Positions 26,159-37,564 of a stretch of 64,000 nt of DNA are shown one piece after another (positions within the stretch are counted from its first letter, which is position 1; the number at the start of each line of letters is the position of its first letter). The stretch comes from Chrysaora quinquecirrha. Lineage: Eukaryota > Cnidaria > Scyphozoa > Semaeostomeae > Pelagiidae. Made by a program: the position numbers and the translations under genes. Under the pieces are notes generated by a model that saw only the letters and a list, made by a program, of their open reading frames with translations, searched no databases and had not been told where the DNA came from. Where the stretch lies: contig JACTAT010000156.1 of the NCBI GenBank assembly GCA_014526335.1, positions 70,642 through 134,641 on the forward strand. Reading direction: 5' to 3'.

Positions 26159-29100
26159 ACTTAAATGGTCTCAAGTCAACATAAGTATATAGATTGGCCA
26201 ATTACCATGAGTACAAAACTAGAATTGGATTTGGACATTGACTGTTTATTCAACTTAACAACTAGGGTCATCTTATTGGACGTCTTAAATGATTATTGTC
26301 CATTTAAGTAGACTAAAATAATTTGAAATGCTTACATGCATACACCCTGCATACACCATAACGCTCAAGCAAGAAAAGGGCTTGACGGTTTACTGTTGAT
26401 TTAACTTAACAACTTAACAACTTTAACTTAACAAGGGGTAGATTTGGGTACGTATTAAGTTTTAAATGGCGATTGTCCCATTTAAATCGTTTTAAATGAA
26501 CGGATATGTACCTGTTTCAGTGTTATAGTGCATTTTGTCAAGAAATCACTGGCAACTGATTATTGTAATTTTTCAACAGTTTGGGAAACTTTGCGGCCCT
26601 GGATGTGTGTACCACTTCTGGTGGTTAAGACTTTTGTTTTCGTTATTACAAGGTCAATTTCTATCGAAGGGAGGGGGATAATATGTATAATTTTGGTACT
26701 GGGAACGTGTCGCCCGGAATGGTAAAGATTTTTGCGATTTTGGTATAAGTACAGTCTCCAATTTCACGACTTCAGTACAAAGAATGGTGTCAGTTTTTAC
26801 GATTTGGGTGTTTCTGTATAAAGACCGGTGAAGATTTTCAGGGGCGGTCTCCGTTTCCACGAATTTTATGTTTGGATAATGGAAAATAGGTTAACTACGG
26901 TCGGGTATACAATTTCAGAAAATTTGTATAAGGTCGGGTAGGTTTTTGATGCTTGGGCGTCATGTCCCCATCATAATGTGATCAAGTGCCCCCCCCAGAG
27001 AATGACCATTCAGACCTTTTGGCCACGGACCGTTGAATAATTATAAACCAGGCTGTGATTGAGCTGAGGTTCACTTCGGAGCAGAGAAATTGTAATGCCC
27101 ATTTCGAAGTATCTTTGCCCCTAGAAAGTAATGGTGAACGGATATCTGCTGGGGTTTAAAGGGTGAATTTGGGGTCAAAGTTGGTACGCTTGTCGTTTCG
27201 CTTCTGCGGAGGAGGAAATGTTCAATTTTGCAGTAAAACGCCCAAGAATGATACACAAGCAGACCAGATTATTCTTAATATATCTAATATTTGGGGTAAT
27301 TGTTAAGCTGTCATTTATGGTCCCAAAGGGGATATCACGGAATTCACCAGAAAAGGGAAGTCTGATGTTGCAGCACAGCCTAAAAAGGAAGATGCAACAC
27401 AACCTGACAAAAAAGAAGACGCGACTCAACCTGAAATAGAAGGAACGAGATCGTACGGAGATTTTGACGCTGTTGTGAAGTTCGTTAATGAAATGGTTTT
27501 GTTTGGTTTTGTTTGAAATGGTCTGTAGTGAATTAGACCAAGCGATTTCAATTACAGTGGTTCACGCATAACAATGGTCTTCATTGCTTCTACATTGCCG
27601 GAGCATCTCCTTCAACACAAGACGATATAGAAGCAAACTGAAATAAAGAATGCAGACATAGTTCCTCTGGAGTTCGGAGATAAGCTATAGGTCTTTTATC
27701 AAGAATGGTCAATCTATATTTTTATCGGTCAATCCCCGAAATCGTTTTTAATGGAAACGCCATAGACAGTCATACCATATTTAATGATCGAAATCACATC
27801 ACAGAACAGGCTGCCCGCTTTCTCCGTGATGACATCCGGTTATTTGCGAAATAGACCCCAGAACTTTCCTGGCCAATTCACTTGAGTGAACGTACAGCCG
27901 ATGATAGGCAACTGCCACCCTCAGTAGATACATTTTTGCGTAATCTGTTGCAAAGCAAAGGCCATCAAAACTGCGAAACTGCGAATCGTCTGATTAGCCC
28001 CTATTCTGACGATCTTATCCATGGAGTGACGCGCGGAAATTTCATTACTGCAAAACATTTCTTGTTAGGACTTGGACTACATAACATCACAGGCCAGAAA
28101 AACTACTAGCCATCTCGGTCATTGCATAGATTATAGCCTGGTTTGCGAAATTGAGACTGCTCAAGCAGAAAAGGCACACATTGAGGCAAATCTGAGTGGA
28201 ATTCTCCCTGTTAAGCCAGCTTCACACAACACAACTGTCTTGACATATTTCTGGGTCGATAACTTTGACATGAACAAAGAGACCCAAACTGGTCATGGTG
28301 CTATAAATTCGACCCATATGATAGCATTCCAGGAAGAATCTACTGCCACTCTCTCTCCGGAATACAGAATAGAATTTCAACGAAAGAGAAAGCGAAAACT
28401 AAATGTGCTTCAGACTCACCCAGAAAATGTCACTGTCAATCTAACGAAGGAACCACCTGCGCTTCCACATCAAGTAGCTGAAGAAACCAACGTCAAACAA
28501 TTTCGTTCTTCAGCAGCTTATTTCTTTTGGATGGTAATTCGACAGCTTAATTCAGGTGATCAAACTATTTCAAGCTACCCAGGTTGGGGCACACAGGTAA
28601 GAAAATATCGTCTTGCCACACCACTGAGGAAGACAGTTGTTAGGTATTTACCTCCTATAGAAGCTAAAGTCAGAGAATTCTCTACAATATATCTTCAAAA
28701 GTTATCATCTGAAGCGAACTTGCCTTTCGTGAACGTGACATTGGATGTTGGAGCAGCAATGAATGCATATAAACTAATTTGGAATTTTCCAGATCAGTTC
28801 AGTAACATTCTTATACACCCGGGTGACTTCCATTTCTTGAACGAGAACTGTGCCGTCATCGGGAAAATCACCAGTGGATCAGGTATTGAGGAAGTTATCT
28901 TTCAGGCAAACGTTTGCTCTTCTGGAAGCCTAAACGGAGTACTGTCTGGGAGCCACTACAACCGGAGCTGGACAGTTCATTCTTCTCTCTCCGAAGGGCT
29001 GTAACGATTGCTCTTGGAAAGAATTTTGGCCGAAAATCAGTTTGAAATACCAGATCAATACGTCGAATCTGCAAAGAACAATGATTCCATAGACGGAGGT

Positions 29101-32100
29101 GTTTTTCAATGCGATGAAAGTTTGTTCAAGGCGTATCGAGAATTCATAGAAACAGTCCGACGTGGAGAATTTGGGGTAACAGCAAAATGTTGGCTCTGTC
29201 TGTACATGGATCTAATGGAAGCTCAGCACTTTGCTCACCAGGCTGTTCAAGAAAACAACATCAATTTGCGAACTCAGTGTTTGAAGTCTTTCTTGCCCTT
29301 CTATTTTGCGTTGGACAAGATAAATTATGCTCGGTATGGGTCTTACTATATTCCATTGGTTGAAAGAGTAAAGAATCTGTACCCTGGACTGAATGAGCTT
29401 CTGGAGCTTAATGGAATGTCAGTACAAGCTCAGGCAAAATATCCTGTTAGGGTAGCAATTGACCAGCGTGGAGAGCAGACATTGAATCGTGACGCAAAAA
29501 CATCTGGGGGATAAACAATTTCGCTTCCAGTAGCAACGGTATTTTGAAATGGACATTAAATAGGGCAGAGCAAGCGAAAAATACAGATGCCTTGATAACA
29601 CTTGATCAGATGAAGACAACTTCTAACATATATGAACCACTTCCACCATCTCAAATCCTATAATCAGAAGAATTTGTCAGCAGCATTGTCACAGTTCTGA
29701 AAGAAGAATACCTGAATCCATTTGATGAGAAACTTGACAAAAAGCTTGACAAAAATCTTTGGCATTTGACCACTGGAATACCAGTTCTTTTTCAGTAGGC
29801 AGAGGGTATCATGGAGCTTGATAAAGTTGGCCGAGAAGCATATGATGAATTCAAAAGAAATAGACTAGATTTCAAAGAAGTTGACTTTCACAGTCCGATT
29901 CCCAGAAACGGCATTACACTATTTAAAAACAACAACAGGCGTGTTACAGTAGAGTCTAGCAATCAAAATAAGAGCATCGAGGCAAATCGAAATATTCTTG
30001 GGATTTTGATTGCAATTTCTAGAAGAACTGAACAGGCAATTGACTTGGCAGTAGCTCTTTGTTATCCTTTGTGTTCAGTTCCACTCAGTCTTGCAAATGC
30101 AGATTGTTCCCGCAGAACCACAGCGAAATGCAAGCGCCAGAGCGTTCTCCTAAGCCACTGCAAACATGCATTAACGCATCCATGGGAAAGTCAACCCACA
30201 AAAGATAAATTTTCTGCGTACATTGTCGACCTAATGGCAGCCATTCGCTCAATCACGCAAATACCAGAAACATATGAAGACCTCACCTGGAAGGTCCTCA
30301 AATCATTGCGGACAGGATATATTCGCATCGATATAGTTGCAGACACTTATCAAGAACATTCAATAAAGTCAAACGAAAGAAGCAAACGCGGAGACTCTGA
30401 GAGAATAATTGTGCAGTCTGCAAAATTAAAAGTTCCACGTAACTTCACAGATTTCTTGAAGAACGGACAAAACAAACAAAGGCTAATAAACTTAATGTTG
30501 CAGACTATGTTAAATAACTTCATTAAGGTGATCAATTTACTCCGTTGCACGGAGCTTTAATTTTGGAGTCAAGCTCATTGCTCCAAGATGAATTTGTCAT
30601 GTGCAAAAATTGAAGAGTCACTTGCAAGTAACCAAGAAGAAGCAGACACTAAAGTAATTTTGCATTGCTCTCACGCCCTGGAAAGACATCCAGATAAAAT
30701 GGTTGTAATTAGGTCTCCGTCAGCTGACATAGACATTCTTGTTATTCTGCTTTCCAAAATTACAAGACAAGAACAGGTGTACATAGATTTTGGTACCGGA
30801 AAGCATAGGAAAGACCTTAGACTGAGTAACATTGAATTACCTCGTAATAAAAAGAAATGCCTGGTTGGCATTTCTTTTACAGGCAATGACTATGGTTCTG
30901 CTTTTTTTCGAAAAGGCAAATTGGCCTGTTGGAAAGCTGTGGTTAGAAATGAAAAATTTGTCGATACCTTCATAAAGCTTGGAACAGCATGGGATGTAGA
31001 AGAGCGGATTTTTAATGAAACTGAAGAGTATGTATGTATCCTATATGACTACCACAAAAATAACGTAAATGAAGTCCGCAAACAGATGTTTGACAGAAAG
31101 TTTGTGAATCAACATTAAGTAATGGATATATCATTACTTCCACCCTGTCGTTCAACTTTGAGACTACACACAATACGCGCCAATGTTATAGCAAGGATCT
31201 AGAACTTAGCGGATGAAAGGCAAATTGACCTGACGGATCTCTCTGGGTATGGGTGGGAATCTAGTCTCGATATAAAATGGATTGTCGATGCATTTTCAGG
31301 TGACGTAGAGCAAAGAGCAAATGCTGGCTCAAAGTCAATCTGATGTTAATTATGACAATGAAGATGATGATGAAAGTGATGTCGAAATTGACCTTGATTA
31401 TTGTTGATCTTTATGCTTTACGTCCAGTTTAGCACTACTAAAATATATTAAGTTCGATTAACATCCTTCTCGAAATTGAATGAACAATTTAAGACACTGA
31501 TAAACATATTTTGATAAAGTTTAGACGGTAACATAAGATTTAGTGATACTGACCGTTATCAAATAAGCATTTCTTATAAGGATAAGGGGTTTAGGGTCAC
31601 GTGATATTCCCTTTGGGATCCTAAATGACAGCTTAACAATTACCCCTGATATTAGATATATTATGAATAATCTTGTCTGCTTTAGTATCATTCTTGGGCG
31701 TTTTACTGCAAAATTGAACACTTCCTCCTCCGCAGAGACAAAATGACAAGCGCATCAACTTTGACCCCCCATTTCACCCTTTCAACTCCAGCAGATATCC
31801 GTTCACCATTACTTTCTGATATCCCTAGGGGCAAAGGAACTTCGAAACGGGCATTAGAATTTCTCTGCTCCGAAGTGACCCTCAGCTCAATCACAGCCTG
31901 GTATATATATATTTAACAGTCCGCGGCCAAAAGGTCTGAATGGTGATTCTCTCGGGGGGCACTTGATCACATTTTGCTAGGGACGTGACGCCCAAGCATA
32001 AAAAACCTACCCGACCTTATACAAATTTTCTGAAATTGTATACCCTACCGTAGCAAACCTATTTTCCATTCTTCCAACATAAAATTCGTGAACATGGAGC

Positions 32101-33043
32101 CACCCCTGAAAATCTTAATCGTTCTCTATACCGGAACACCCAAATTGTAAAAAGTGACACTATTCTTTGTACTGAAGTCGTGAAATTGGAGACTGTACCT
32201 ATACCAAAATCGCAAAATCGATATCGTCCCGGGTGACACGTCCTCATTACCAAAATTATACATAGTAACCCCTGTTTGATTTCACCCCGTACAACGTGAT
32301 GTGCAGTAATGTGGAGGATGTGCAGTATAGTGGAGTGTGCCAATACAACGTGGAGCGATACCATCAGTATAGTGGAAAACAAAAGTCTTGGCATTTTGAA
32401 ATAACGCCACGAGGCAGAGAATTGGGCTTTTGAAAAACTTGGAATTTGGGCGTTGGAGAATCTGGTTGATGAACTTTGAATTCTTGTACGAACAGTAATT
32501 TATTCTTGTTGAATTTGGAATATGAGTCTACATTGCAAAATCTAATCTTGATGTCTTCCTTGATGAACCACTTGGTCTTCAGAAACCGTGAATATTGTGT
32601 TATATTCATCATCCCCCTCAATTCGATAGAAATTGACCTTGTAATGACGAAAACAAAAGTCTTAACGACCAGCAGTGGTACAACCACAAAGTTTCCCAAA
32701 TTGTTGAAAAATTACAATAATCAGTTGCCAGTGATGTCTTGACAAAATGCACTATCACACGGAAACAGATACATATCCGTTCATTTAAAACGATTTAAAT
32801 GGGACAATCGCCATTTAAAACTTAAAACGTAACCAAATTTACCCCCTTGTTAAGTTAAAGTTGTTAAGTTGTAAAGGTAAATCAACAGTAAACCGTCAAG
32901 CCCTTTATAATCATTTAAGACGTCCAAAAGTTGCCCCTAGTTGTTAAGTTGAATAAACAGTCAATGTCCAACTCCAATTCTAGTTTTTTACTCATGGTAA
33001 TTGGCCAATCTATATACTTATGTTGGCTTGAGACCATTTAAGT
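26159..33043 (+). mobile_element. Large DNA transposon with 1.2-1.4 kb terminal inverted repeats
   Basis: The left arm 26159-27340 and right arm 31599-33043 are reverse complements over nearly their full length. They share, for example, ACTTAAATGGTCTCAAG at the outer ends, a TGCATTTTGTCAAGA segment, and GGTCCCAAAGGGG/CCCTTTGGGATC at the inner ends. The right arm carries about 300 extra bp (near 32290-32600). Both arms hold several TTAAATGG / CCATTTAA motifs (for example 26283-26310 and 26463-26500), like subterminal transposase sites. I could not define a target-site duplication, so outer ends may be off by some bases. The interior carries one decayed plus-strand coding region. Superfamily not determined. 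Confidence -1.
27361..31409 (+). pseudogene. Decayed multi-domain protein of the long-TIR element (GSHYNR / EEADT family)
   Basis: One plus-strand protein is recoverable through several frame changes and stops. It has an acidic KKEDATQP repeat (27361-27440); an ITAKHFLLGLGLHNITGQK block (27882-28109); a long frame 28072-29514 with one TAA at 29002 (LDVGAAMNAYK, GVLSGSHYNRSWTVH, GEFGVTAKCWLCLYMDL); a segment 29811-30560; and 30588-31118 with QEEADTKVILH, SADIDILVILL and FTGNDYGSAFFRKGK. The last looks like the D-rich core of a PIN/FEN1-like nuclease (inference). The tail DEDDESDVEIDLDYC ends at a stop near 31408. I recognise the overall pattern as recurrent in cnidarian and fish gene sets, where it is annotated as uncharacterised. 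Not functional here. Confidence -1.
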
Positions 33044-34030
33044 GGTACAATCACCTATAAGGACGCCGAAAAATCATGCTCAGTTCCCGAATCATGATTG
33101 CTTTTCATTTGTTATCAGATCGTGAGCCGCGCGCGAAGACACGACGTTTTTGCTCGTTTTATTATTGTTTTCCAAGTATCAATCAAGAAAAACTAAAGAC
33201 TGAGGCAGAAAAAAACTTAAAGACAGTAGGGCAGCACCTGGCACCGGACGACATCCGGTGTGAAATAAGTGGGGAATTTTGGACTTTGAAAGCGTTTGTC
33301 TGAAAACTCTTTGATTGTTTATGAAGTTAAGGACACCTCAATATCGCTGGGAAAATAGCATTGTTAATGCTATCCTTAACTCAAGTAAAGTCACTGACCA
33401 CCCCCTCCCCTCCCCCGTGATATTAACATAACAACAACGAAACATAATCCTGATAGGAAATCTACAAAAATAATCCAAATAGTCTGAGTCTGTCACATAA
33501 AGTTAGGAATATAAAATTTTTATATTCCTAACTATATGGTCTGTCAAAAGATAAAATCCTTATGTCTGTTTTCATAACCTGACGTTTCTTAAGGTGCAAG
33601 GGTGATAATTTCAGAGAAGTTATTTTCCTGAAGTCTTGGGGGTGAGAGGATTGGGCACCACATGCAACACAGTACGTGGTACTTTTTGCACACGAAAATC
33701 AGCTATAACGAGAGCCCCTAAAATTCAGAGATTATTATAATTTATTATTTATTCATTATTTGTCAAATTGCTCTTCTTTTTACAAGTATGGCAGGCATTT
33801 CATCTAAACAAAAAATAACAAACATTAGCAAACAGAAATAAACAAACAGAAAAAAAACTAAGGACATAGGCAAGGAAATAGCTGTAACCATGTAGCAAAC
33901 TGCCTAATCACAAATTTTCCACTTGATCAACGTTTTACGGTGGCCGATAAGTATCAAGGCACAATATCGTTCATGGTCACATTTTTTAATAACGACGGCC
34001 AAAACATTTTATCATAAACAGCAAATTTTT
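33044..34030. other. Intergenic stretch, one perfect hairpin
   Basis: No convincing coding sequence. It contains the perfect AT-rich inverted repeat at 33502-33532 and a small GC hairpin (CACCGGACGACATCCGGTG) near 33241. Confidence -1.
33502..33532. repeat. Perfect 31-bp palindromic hairpin
   Basis: GTTAGGAATATAAAA and its exact reverse complement are separated by one T. No target duplication or terminator context is recognised. Confidence -1.
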
Positions 34031-34059
34031 CAATTTTTATGAAAACTTTTTACTTTCGT

Positions 34060-34262
34060 GGTGATTCAAATTTATTCTTCACGGCGATTTTTCTTTTCAC
34101 GGCAATTCCATCTTTCTCGCGGCAATATTTACTTCTCAAGGCAATTTCACCTTTCTCCCGCAATTTCGTTCTTCACGGCAATTTCATCTTTCGCGCGACA
34201 ATTTTAAATTTTTCACGGCAATTTCATCTTTTTCGCAGCAACTTTTATTTTTCACGGCAGCA
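34060..34262. repeat. Degenerate CACGGCAATTTCATCTTT tandem repeat
   Basis: Eight or more variants of TTTTTCACGGCAATTTCATC follow each other just upstream of the transposase, in frame with it. The in-frame translation (RGDSNLFFTAIF and similar) is therefore compositional, and the protein more plausibly starts at 34267. Confidence -1.
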
Positions 34263-34266
34263 GGGC

Positions 34267-35094
34267 ATGAACCACTATTCAACAAGGCGCGAAAGGGTAA
34301 TCCAGCCTTCCAAACTGTATGACACAGAGGGAATGAGCGAAACTGAATTAATTCAGTACTATTTCAGAGGAGGATCCCAATATGAAGAAATATTGTTGCT
34401 TCTTGCAAGGAGACATGGCATTAAAATGAGTCTCAGTACAATAAAGCGACGACAACATTCATTAGCATTACCTCGAAGTGGTGTCCAGTATGATAACGCA
34501 AGGGTCAGGCAGGCAATAAATGAGGCGTTAGATGGTCCTGGTTCTTCTAGAGGCTATCGGGCCGTCTGGCATCATCTTCAGATCAGTGGCATTGTCGTAC
34601 CAAGACAAGTTTTAATGAATCTTCTCCGGGAAATAGAATCCAATGGAGTAGAGGAAAGAAGAGCCCGTCGTTTAAGAAGAAGAATTTATCATAATCTTGA
34701 CCCCAATAACACATGGCACTGTGATGGTTACGACAAACTCAAGCCATTCGGCTTTCCCATTCACGGTTGTATCGATGGGTGGGGCAGGAAAATTATATGG
34801 TTATATGTAACACGCTCCAACAATTTCCCTAGCAACATTGCAGCATAGTAAGCTGTGGAAATGTTTAATGGGTGCCCCTCGCAACTCATTACAGATTTAG
34901 GGACAGAAAATGGGCTTATGGCAGCAATGCAGTGCTATTACAGAAATGACCTCCAAAGCCACCACTACGTACCCTCTCCAGGAAATCAAAGGATAGAAGG
35001 CTGGCCTTCTTGCGAAGAAGTCATGCAAATAGGTGGATCAATTTTCTCAAGGATATGGATGAGTCAGGTATTCCTGACCTCAGTGACCTATTAG
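34267..35094 (+). pseudogene. Broken integrase-core DDE transposase
   Basis: From MNHYSTRRER the frame encodes a helix-turn-helix-like N-terminus (SLSTIKRRQH), a GSSRGYRAVWHHLQ stretch, then the DDE core: D in NTWHCDGYDKLKPFGFP, D in QLITDLGTENG, and E in GNQRIEGWPS. Two adjacent stops (TAG TAA, 34846-34851) replace what I expect to be YY in this family; the frame otherwise continues. The C-terminus is lost after ASP-rich IWMSQ near 35070, where Penelope-like sequence begins. In invertebrate genomes this type is annotated as integrase-core proteins (IS3EU/Ginger-like; placement from memory). No terminal repeats found. Confidence -1.
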
Positions 35095-35710
35095 CAAAAG
35101 AATAAAACATATTCTTTTACTTAATTGCTATCCTACTAACCTCGTCGACAACATCATCCGTAAGTTTCTTAACCAAAAATTTCAGAATAAACCCTCCCCT
35201 CGTCCTACCGACCAGGAAAAAGCTAAGCTCATATTCTGTCTTTCTTTTCTTGGTTCATATAGATTAAAAATAAAAACCCAATTGACTCGCCTCCTCAAAC
35301 AGTGCTACCCTCGGATCAAACTCAATGTCATTTTTACTTCCCCCAGACGCATATCCTCTTTTTTTCCCTTCAAAGACCAAACTCCCCCCCGAATGTGCTC
35401 AAACATCGTTAATAAATTTAAATGTCCTGGCTGCAATGCCTCGTACTACGGGAAAACTTTCCGCCACCTTGCCATACGATGTAGAGAACATTTGGGTGTT
35501 AATAAACATGGAGAATCTATAAAAGTTACTCCCTCGGCTTATCTTGACCATATCAACCAAACAGGCCACACTGCGACTCCTAATGATTTGTCTATTCTTA
35601 ATAAGGTTGGCAACTCTTTTGATCTCCTTATCCATGGAAGCCTCCTTATCCTGCACGATCGTCCCACTCTTAACTCTCAACAGTCCTCTATCCCTTTAGA
35701 ATTGTTCTAA
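35088..35710 (+). pseudogene. 5'-truncated Penelope-like element: GIY-YIG endonuclease end
   Basis: The open frame runs from about 35088 (HILLLNCYPTNLVDNIIRKF, the end of a Penelope reverse transcriptase) through to the stop at 35708. It includes the endonuclease core KFKCPGCNASYYGKTFRHLA followed by RCREH. CxxC plus YYGKT and R..EH are the features of the Penelope GIY-YIG domain. The catalytic RT motifs are absent, so this is a truncated insertion. It abuts the DDE transposase relic directly. Confidence -1.
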
Positions 35711-35874
35711 TGTTCCCGCTTTCTCATCCCATTTCCCGTTTCTCGTCCCATCGGACTCTACTTACCTTGGTCCTTTAGCATTTTTTCACTTTTTCATGAA
35801 ATTTATTTCATGCATTACTTTCTATTGTTAGAGGAAGTATAAATTCTGTAAATTTTATTCTTAATTTCACTTGA

Positions 35875-35905
35875 CTGATGATGAACCTGTGATAGGTTCG
35901 AAACG
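35875..35905 (+). ncRNA. Hammerhead-ribozyme-like core downstream of the Penelope fragment
   Basis: CTGATGA is followed by a GAACC / GGTTC stem with a 7-nt loop, then GAAAC. This is the conserved hammerhead core order. Hammerhead motifs are known in Penelope-like elements, and this lies about 165 bp after the endonuclease stop. Stems I and III are not clearly formed, so activity is doubtful. Confidence -1.
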
Positions 35906-35910
35906 TTTCT

Positions 35911-37060
35911 ATACATTAAAATGGACTAGTCGATATATTTATTTCTTTCCTTTTGAATTCTAACCGGTTATGTCTACTGGATTTGTCAAAAAAGTTTAAA
36001 GTCAATTAATAATATGGATAATGCGAATTCAAAGTTATTTATCGTCTGTTTCTTTATTCTGAAATTATCCGAAGTCTGCGTTTTCCTGCAAAGGTATTCA
36101 TTGGCTGGTGTTTTGGGTGCTTCGTGTGCAAGAAAACATTTTCGTCATAGACGTGGATTGGAAAATGGTCGTTAGTGTGAATGACAGTATACCAATCGAT
36201 TAGTCTTTTCGATGCTCTTGTATGGAAGGGAAAATAATCTTTAGTCCTTCAAGTTCTTAGACCCTCGTCCTCAGTTTTACGTCAGTTCGGAAGCTCTTCT
36301 GAGTAGGTACATGACTTATTGATGAAGGGGGATGTGCGGCCCAGATTTTTTATGCAAAAAAAACCCTGAATAATGAGAAGAAAAACAGGGGATGAGAGAA
36401 ATGACTTGGTAGGTCTCATTCTATTAAAGCTTTAAATTGTACTGCGAACATCGAACGATTTTAACATTGGTGTGACCGAAATGAAGTAAAATGTTTGAGT
36501 GTTCTTGAATTTCCCACCCCATTTTTGGGGTTTTGGAGAAAATGACAGCAATTTTTAGAAAATTTCAGGACTAAAAACCCACCTATATGGGCAGTACCGG
36601 TACCCAATTTATATTAAGTACTCCACCGGGGTTGCTCAGCCCTTTTGATAGGTACAGATCGCTTGTTCTTCTTGATGCAGAATGCGAGAACCCTAAGTTG
36701 TTGTTGTGCAGCATGTTTTTGGTTTTTGTCCTCAGTTCTTGTAAAGTTCAGTTGCTCCGACCTACTCCTTAGTCCAGTAAGAAATAAACTTTCGAAATAA
36801 ACTTTGGACTTTAGTCTGCAATACATTCAAGACGTTTGGCTGACCTTAACGAAAAAATAGTGTACAAATTTTGTCCCAATCCCGGGATTTTCTTTAATTT
36901 CGGATGCTTTATTTTGTCAATTGGATTTTACTGGATGAAATAAATTAGGACGAGGCATATACGAAATGAAATGATTTTTAGTGTTCGATACGGAAATATA
37001 ATTTTAGGAAACAAATATTTTAGTCTTCTAGACTTGCCTTTCATTTTACAAAAGTGTTTG
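35911..37060. other. Intergenic stretch without recognised genes
   Basis: I see no conserved coding sequence, terminal repeats or tRNA. The short ORFs on both strands look random. Confidence -1.
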
Positions 37061-37089
37061 TCAATAATATGGAAGAATTTAACAAAAAC

Positions 37090-37560
37090 AAAAAGCAACC
37101 AAACTCTGTTGAGGGGAATCGATCCCCTGATCTCCTTGTTTCCAAACAGTTGAACAAACACGCCACGCTAAGCAAACTGTCGAGGTGCCAAGAAAAGGGG
37201 ATTAACCCGCAGCAAACACCTCGTTCTTTTGTTTTCAGTGGCACCATACTGCACAGATCAAAGAAGGGTCAGCCCCAATTACTCCAGAAACGATAGCAGA
37301 AACTGGAAAATCAAGGTGTTATAGCAAAACTACCCCATGGGTGGCAGGGGAAGGTGCAAGAGCGAGCACTGGATCTTGAAGATCCTAGGAGGTTGATCTC
37401 CCACAAAATCGGTCTCTATGACTACTCCCGCTTTAGTATATAAGACCAGCCCTTGCCCGTCTAAGACCACCGCCTCGTAAGACCTCCGCCTCAAGAACCT
37501 GTGCCTCGAAGACCTCTGCCTCAAGGACCTCCGCCTCGATGACCTCTGCATCTCCACTGA
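37090..37560 (-). repeat. tRNA-headed dispersed repeat, copy A
   Basis: On the minus strand a perfect T-arm (AGGGG ATCGATT CCCCT, 37113-37129) follows a D-arm-like A box (TTAGCGTGGCG, 37161-37171) at tRNA spacing. Upstream sequence (AGGGTCAGCCCCAATTAC, CTACCCCA, TAAGACCAGCCCTTGCC on plus) is shared with copy B at 44.95 kb. The acceptor stem does not pair, so this is a tRNA-derived SINE or old tRNA relic rather than a working tRNA. ORFs over it are spurious. Confidence -1.
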
Positions 37561-37564
37561 GCTC

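Noticed and set aside
37105..37181. tRNA gene candidate on the minus strand
   Set aside because: The T-arm is perfect and an A box is present, but the acceptor arms do not pair and the anticodon stem is mismatched; treated as a SINE head.
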